DNA of 64,000 nucleotides from Tamarix chinensis. Taxonomy: Eukaryota; Streptophyta; Magnoliopsida; Caryophyllales; Tamaricaceae. Below are positions 59,764-64,000 of the stretch, piece by piece; the stretch's first letter is position 1, and every line of letters starts with the position of its first letter. The stretch lies in contig CM060172.1 in NCBI GenBank assembly GCA_030549775.1, positions 58,037,523-58,101,522 of the forward strand. The letters run 5' to 3'. The notes under the pieces were generated by a model. It was not told where the DNA came from. It made no database searches and saw nothing but the letters and a program-made list of their open reading frames with translations. Made by a program: the position numbers and the translations under genes.

Positions 59764-60640
59764 CTAACCTTGCCTCTTATAGCATTGAAAAGCCTTATGA
59801 CATGTTTTTCCATTGATATAACATGTCATTTTATTCCTGGGAATCTTGACTTCCTTTTTGAACTTGGATTGATATTTTTGCTAGCTTTTATTCAAGGGAA
59901 TCTTCCTCTTTCTCTTAGACTTGTCCTTGAAAACACTAACCTCAACCACATTATCACCAACAGATTCAAAATCATAAGAGATTTGGTTGTCCTTCAAATG
60001 ATTTACATCTTCTATCCTTACATGACTAATAAGATTTGGCAAGGTAATGTCCTATTTCTTGTGCTTTAAATGATCCCTAAAGTCACTCCAGGATGATGGA
60101 AAATTTTCTATTAACGTGTTGGCCTAAAACATCTCACTTCTTTTCATTCCTTCACCCGGTACTTTAGTAACCAAACTTTTATAATCATGGACTCGATCCA
60201 TTATCGATTTATCATCAACCTTTTGAAACTTCAGCAGGTTCCCAACAACACACTTCTTTTTACTTACTTCATTAGAACCAAATTTATTCTTTAGAGTATC
60301 CCACATTGTCTTTGAAGACTCAATGCCAAAGAACATGCCAACTTTTTTTTTAATATGTGATAACAAATGATCCTAGACAATCATGTTGTCTCTGCCATAT
60401 TTTTCTTTTACGACATCATAAACTCTCTTAGGTGCCATTGGAGCAATGGTTGTATCAAGATTAGTAGGAGAGGTGTCTACATCCTTCTAATCTAGTGGAT
60501 TAATCAGCAACACATAATTGACTTCAAGAACCTCAAATATAATCAACAATCTTTAATACCATCAATGGTAATTGGCACTGTCCCGTGGATCAACCTTTGA
60601 CATATTTGGAATAACTCTCATAATAGTAGAAACAACCATA
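59764..60640 (-). pseudogene. copia gag relic
   Basis: Reads MSKVDPRDSANY at about 60603, KRVYDVVKEKYGRDNMIV, LLSHIKKKVGMFFG, SKTMWDTLKNKFGSNE, KFQKVDDKSIMDRVHDYKSL and a decayed zinc knuckle (CYINGKTCHKAFQC, family CxxCGKxGHKxxxC). Several stops interrupt it. Confidence 0.8.
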
Positions 60641-61424
60641 ATATAATCACTAAACACCATTACTTTATATTAACATAAACAATAGGCTCTATATATGAAC
60701 AATACCCATATATTATAGCATCGAAAACACTATAACACAAATCACTATAGATTACAACTAAGATCCAGTGACAACAATTAACACTAAAATAACAAGACCC
60801 AAATGAAAGATTATTTTCAATTTAACACTATCCCAGTGGATAATAGTTTGAAGGCCGAACAAAATAAACTCAAAAACAACAACCATAAAGAATTGAGCCA
60901 AATAAACAATCAACAACTTAATTGACTTAAACAAAAATTCAGAAGAAGTAAGGTGTAAAATAATTGGTGTGCTTCAACAATATTAAAAGAAAAAACTTCG
61001 ATTAATGAAAACTAATCGGCAGAACTAAGCACTAAATCAATAAGCACCGAACAACAATATATAGCTTCTCGAATAAAAACAAATTTTAGTCCAGAACCTG
61101 TAATTGAACTCAGTAATAATGAACTAATTTAATGTTAGCAATCGATAGATTAAAAGGAGAATGCATAATTTTTTGGTTGAAATAAATAGGAAAATGAATT
61201 CGAATCAATTGAAAATGATGAAAAATGAAGCACTGAATGGAAATACTAAATCCCAGAATTTGGAATTCTAAACCAACGAGGAAAATTAAACATAATAGAG
61301 TTGGAATAACCACATATGATTCACTTTAATTTGCTTTAAATAAAAAAAAACTAGTGTAATATACATATCAAAATCACAAACATGAGAACCAAAATAACCA
61401 ATATAGAAGAAATTAGACTCTATT
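60641..61424. other. AT-rich DNA, possible remnant of the copia 5' LTR
   Basis: No coding sequence. I could not align it to the 3' side of the copia relic. Confidence 0.35.
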
Positions 61425-62475
61425 ATGAATATGCTTTCTTGGAATGCTAGGGTTATATGTTATCACCACAAACAAGGGGTTGTAAAGAGATTGACAAGGG
61501 GACTAAACTCAGACATTATTCTCTTATAAGAGACTAAATTAAAATGGGAGGAAGACAAAATTGTAGGAAAATATGGGGCACCATTGACACTAAATGGGTG
61601 ACCAGTAACTTAGTACAAAAATTGGGGGGCTTTTTGCTGCTTTGGGACACTAGAGTTCTTAAGGTGGCACGGTATGCGATAAATATAAAATTGATAACAA
61701 TAAAAGGAAAAATGAGACATGGTGGCTTCAACTATATGATTAAAAATATGTTTGGGTTGTGCAACATGGATGATAGAGCTACAGTTTGGAAAGATATTGT
61801 GGAACAGTAAGAGGAAATTGTGATACCTAGCCTATTTGCAGGGACTTCAATGAAGTGATGTATGAAAATCATTGCAATAACAACCACATTGAGATAAAAA
61901 GGGTGAATTATTTTCAAAGAGTTCATTATGTCTGTTGGAGTTGCCAAAATAAAACCTAAAATGGTGGATTCTTTTGGTATTGTGGGAACTCGAGTAGTAT
62001 TATTTAGAGTTATAAACGAATAGAGTCGGCTCACGATCTTTTTAGGCTTAGCTTGTTTATTTAGCTAAATGATATGAGCTCAAGTCTTATGTTTTGGATC
62101 ATTTAATAAATTGGCCAAGCTTGAGCAAAAAAAAATTGGGCTCGAGATTATTTATAGTGCGAAAGCTTGCAATCTCAACTTGTTTACTACAAAAGCTTTC
62201 AAGCTAACTTGGCTTGACTCATTGAAAGCTCTACTTGACTCATTTACAACACTAATAATATTGATAGAGTTTTTTTAAGCTTGAAGTGGATACAAAAATT
62301 TCCCAATATTGCAACCTCCATGTTGAAGCATGGAGTTTCTGACCATTGTCCTCTATAGGTAACTTCTGATAAGATGGCTTATGGACCTAAGCCTTTCATA
62401 ATCTTATCTTGTTGGTTTACCCACCCAAAATATAGTGAAGTAGTTATAGGATCATGGTTATCACTTAGAAATAAT
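61425..62475 (+). pseudogene. L1-type LINE ORF2 endonuclease relic
   Basis: It begins at ATG 61425 with MNMLSWNARV, then VKRLTRGLNSDIILL-stop-ETKLKW. The stop (TAA) stands where the family has Gln of the QETK motif. GDFNEVMYE follows near 61840. After a MITE insertion (62005-62254) come LSLKWIQKFPNIATSMLKHG, VSDHCPL (family SDHCP active-site motif) and GPKPFII, then CWFTHP. This is the apurinic endonuclease domain of plant L1 elements. It ends where LTR h is inserted. Confidence 0.85.
62005..62254. mobile_element. hAT-like MITE, 250 bp
   Basis: The left end is TAGAGTTATAAACGAA. The right end, reversed, is TAGTGTTGTAAATGAG (12 of 16 match). The 8-bp flanks GTATTATT (61997-62004) and ATAATATT (62255-62262) agree at 6 positions. 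The interior has AAGCTTG and GAGCTC words typical of such elements. It interrupts the L1 endonuclease reading. Confidence 0.75.
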
Positions 62476-62566
62476 TGTAACACCCCAAAAATTCACCACT
62501 GAAAAAATTCATTTTTAAAGTTTATAGCGGAAGAAAATATGGTAAATTTCAAGGATGCTACCGCCA

Positions 62567-62612
62567 TACTTAGTGCCAGATATGTTTTCCTCCACCGTTT
62601 CAGTACCAAGTA
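62567..62612 (-). other. conserved LTR stem-loop, copy h
   Basis: TACTTAGT at 62567-62574 pairs with ACCAAGTA at 62605-62612. The one mismatch becomes a G-U pair in minus-strand RNA. It lies 91 nt from the LTR end. Confidence 0.6.
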
Positions 62613-63297
62613 CTAAGGTTAAAAGCTTACTTTATACAAATCCAAGATTACAGACATAAAATAGAGTAGCATGATAGATTAAATTACAAGAGATAAAATT
62701 CATTGTTAGTGGTTACAACATAAAATCATAAAAAGGGAGTACAAGAGTTTTATAGAAAATCCAAAAACCTTCTCGGATAGTCCTAAGCTCTTAATATGAG
62801 ATTAAAACTTGAATATCGCCTGCAAGCTAACATGCAAATACTACTGTCCATTGAATAGGCAGGGGGCCATGAAAGGAACCCTTCAATACTATAGTACCGA
62901 GTAACCATTTATACAAAACTAAAAGGTAGGGCCTGTATGCAATACATCAATTGCCACACATCAACACATGTACAGTAAATTACACACATATAGACTAAAA
63001 TACGATAATCATCCGAACAACCACATGCATCAGGATCATATATCACAAATATTCATTCACTTAGAAACAATAGAACTTACCCATGGAGCATCTAAGCGAA
63101 GCTATTTGTATTATAATTAAATAGCCAACCTCATATTCAACCAATGCACACCGCCGCTCAACTCAAAGGCAGGCACCAAGGTTGCTACCATATCATATCA
63201 GCAGGTCATAATAGTATAATTATTATTATTATCTGGATTTAAGCCATTACTTAGATATTAATTATGTCTCAAATTATATCCATATAGGTTCAGGGAC

Positions 63298-63510
63298 TCC
63301 ACTATTATAATCAGTGGATTAGTGCATATAACATACTCCAAGGTAGAACGCTCCTGACCACTATTATAACCGGTGGACCAGTACATATGATATAATTTAG
63401 AATAGAACGCAACTGACCACTATTATAATTGGTGGACCGGTAAATGATATAATTCAGGGCAGAACACTCCTGGCCATTATTACAACCAGTGGATCGGTAC
63501 ATATGATATT
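63298..63510. repeat. spaced tandem units in LTR h
   Basis: Four units of CCACTATTATAA, then GGTGGACCGGTA (partly decayed), about 60 bp apart. A related pair, GGTACACCGGT and GGTACACTGGT, follows at 63631-63710. Confidence 0.7.
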
Positions 63511-64000
63511 ATCCACACGGTCCCAACTTATGTGGTGTTCCACTATAAGTGATCAATGTCTTTCCATTTAATTATCACATCAATTCCATTTTATTTACTC
63601 GAGGGGGAGATCATGAACCCGGATACACAAAGGTACACCGGTCATATTGGCGCATAAGAGCAGCACAATACCCTACCAACTATCAACCCAATGACGCAGA
63701 GGTACACTGGTTACACTGGTGCATAAAGACACACATTACCTTACCGATAAGGTTACCTAATCCATAAATATGCATATGCCCTAAGTAGGTCCGTAGAGTT
63801 AAATAGAGTAAGATGCGGGGCTTGGCTGGGGCACTAAGGCACACTAATAAAATCCAGAATAATAGTGGGCTAAACCACGTCTTTAGGGTAACGACCCCTA
63901 AAGAGCCACCATTTCTAATCTTGAGGTCTTTCACTTTAAGTATTAGTGTTTTAATAAGGGTGACCACGAGAAACACATTTTAATCACATACTTAACCATT

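Larger units (their letters stand above)
56560..60640 (-). mobile_element. decayed Ty1/copia retrotransposon, no clear LTRs
   Basis: Gag, protease, integrase, RT and RNase H follow in the copia order on the minus strand, each with stops and frameshifts. I could not identify LTRs, PBS or target duplication, so the outer limits are the limits of recognisable coding sequence. Confidence 0.85.
62476..64000 (-). mobile_element. LTR h (TGTAACACCC superfamily), cut by window end
   Basis: It starts TGTAACACCCCAAAAATTCA at 62476 inside the L1 relic and aligns with LTRs a and c: ACCGCCA, stem-loop, CTAAGG, and later CCACTATTAT and GGTGGACCGGT units. It continues past the window, so the right end, target duplication and solo status are unknown. 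Confidence 0.8.

Noticed and set aside
60550..60575. Copia primer-binding site TGGTATTAAAGA on the minus strand
   Set aside because: It lies after the gag start and can be read as gag coding sequence. The match to TGGTATCAGAG is weak.
55320..61410. A ~40-bp similarity (around AAGAACCAAAATAA and GAGAACCAAAATAA) at about 55323 and 61363, tested as copia LTR ends
   Set aside because: The similarity does not extend in either direction, the L1 reading begins just after the second copy, and the sequence is A-rich. It is likely chance.

Overview
This window is nuclear DNA from a flowering plant, most likely a eudicot with a large repeat-rich genome. The evidence is an intron-containing plant histone H2A.W gene, a plant SRC2-type C2 protein gene, an Athila-lineage retrotransposon primed by a tRNA-Asp-like PBS, and CACTA, hAT-like, copia, L1 and solo-LTR material. 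The species cannot be named from the sequence. Only two ordinary host genes are supported, both on the minus strand: H2A.W (1244-1779, two exons) and the SRC2-like gene (41228-42133, one exon). Almost everything else that is recognisable is transposable-element DNA in several nested layers.

Layout. 1-3.3 kb: H2A.W in AT-rich DNA, with hAT-like ends on both sides. 3.3-12.4 kb: an old LTR (piece g) split by solo LTR a, then a decayed Ty3/gypsy integrase split by solo LTR d. 12.4-22.75 kb: a young, nearly complete Athila-type element on the minus strand, with LTRs of about 1.6 kb, PBS, two PPT-like tracts, and gag-pol broken by a single amber codon. It sits inside older LTR-like DNA (piece f, to 23543). 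25.0-27.3 kb: a decayed CACTA TNP2-like transposase. 27.45-33.62 kb: a separate CACTA element with a 3-bp TSD that carries solo LTR1, a piece of a b-type LTR and its own transposase fragment. 33.9-40.0 kb: solo LTR2, split by solo LTR b. 41.2-42.4 kb: the SRC2-like gene, with MITE-like repeats on both sides. 43.2-48.06 kb: solo LTR c. 49.2-50.2 kb: a degenerate 22-bp tandem array. 50.5-51.35 kb: an L1-type ORF1 relic. 51.7-54.8 kb: a decayed LTR i. 56.5-60.6 kb: a decayed copia element. 61.4-62.5 kb: an L1 endonuclease relic with a small hAT-like MITE inside it. 62.5-64.0 kb: the start of LTR h, cut by the window edge.

Relations. Elements a, b, c, d, h and probably i belong to one LTR superfamily with inverted ends TGTAAYACC...GGTGTTACA. 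None of a, b, c or d has an internal region or a partner LTR, and each has a 5-bp target duplication (that of a is off by one base), so they are solo LTRs. Five of the six share a short stem-loop 79-101 nt from the GGTGTTACA end, and its arms co-vary between copies. LTR1 and LTR2 form another family with a series of four-nucleotide-loop hairpins downstream of the TATA box. I found no CRISPR, operon, tRNA or rRNA. I found no clear undescribed multi-gene system either; the most novel signals are these conserved non-coding structures in LTRs.
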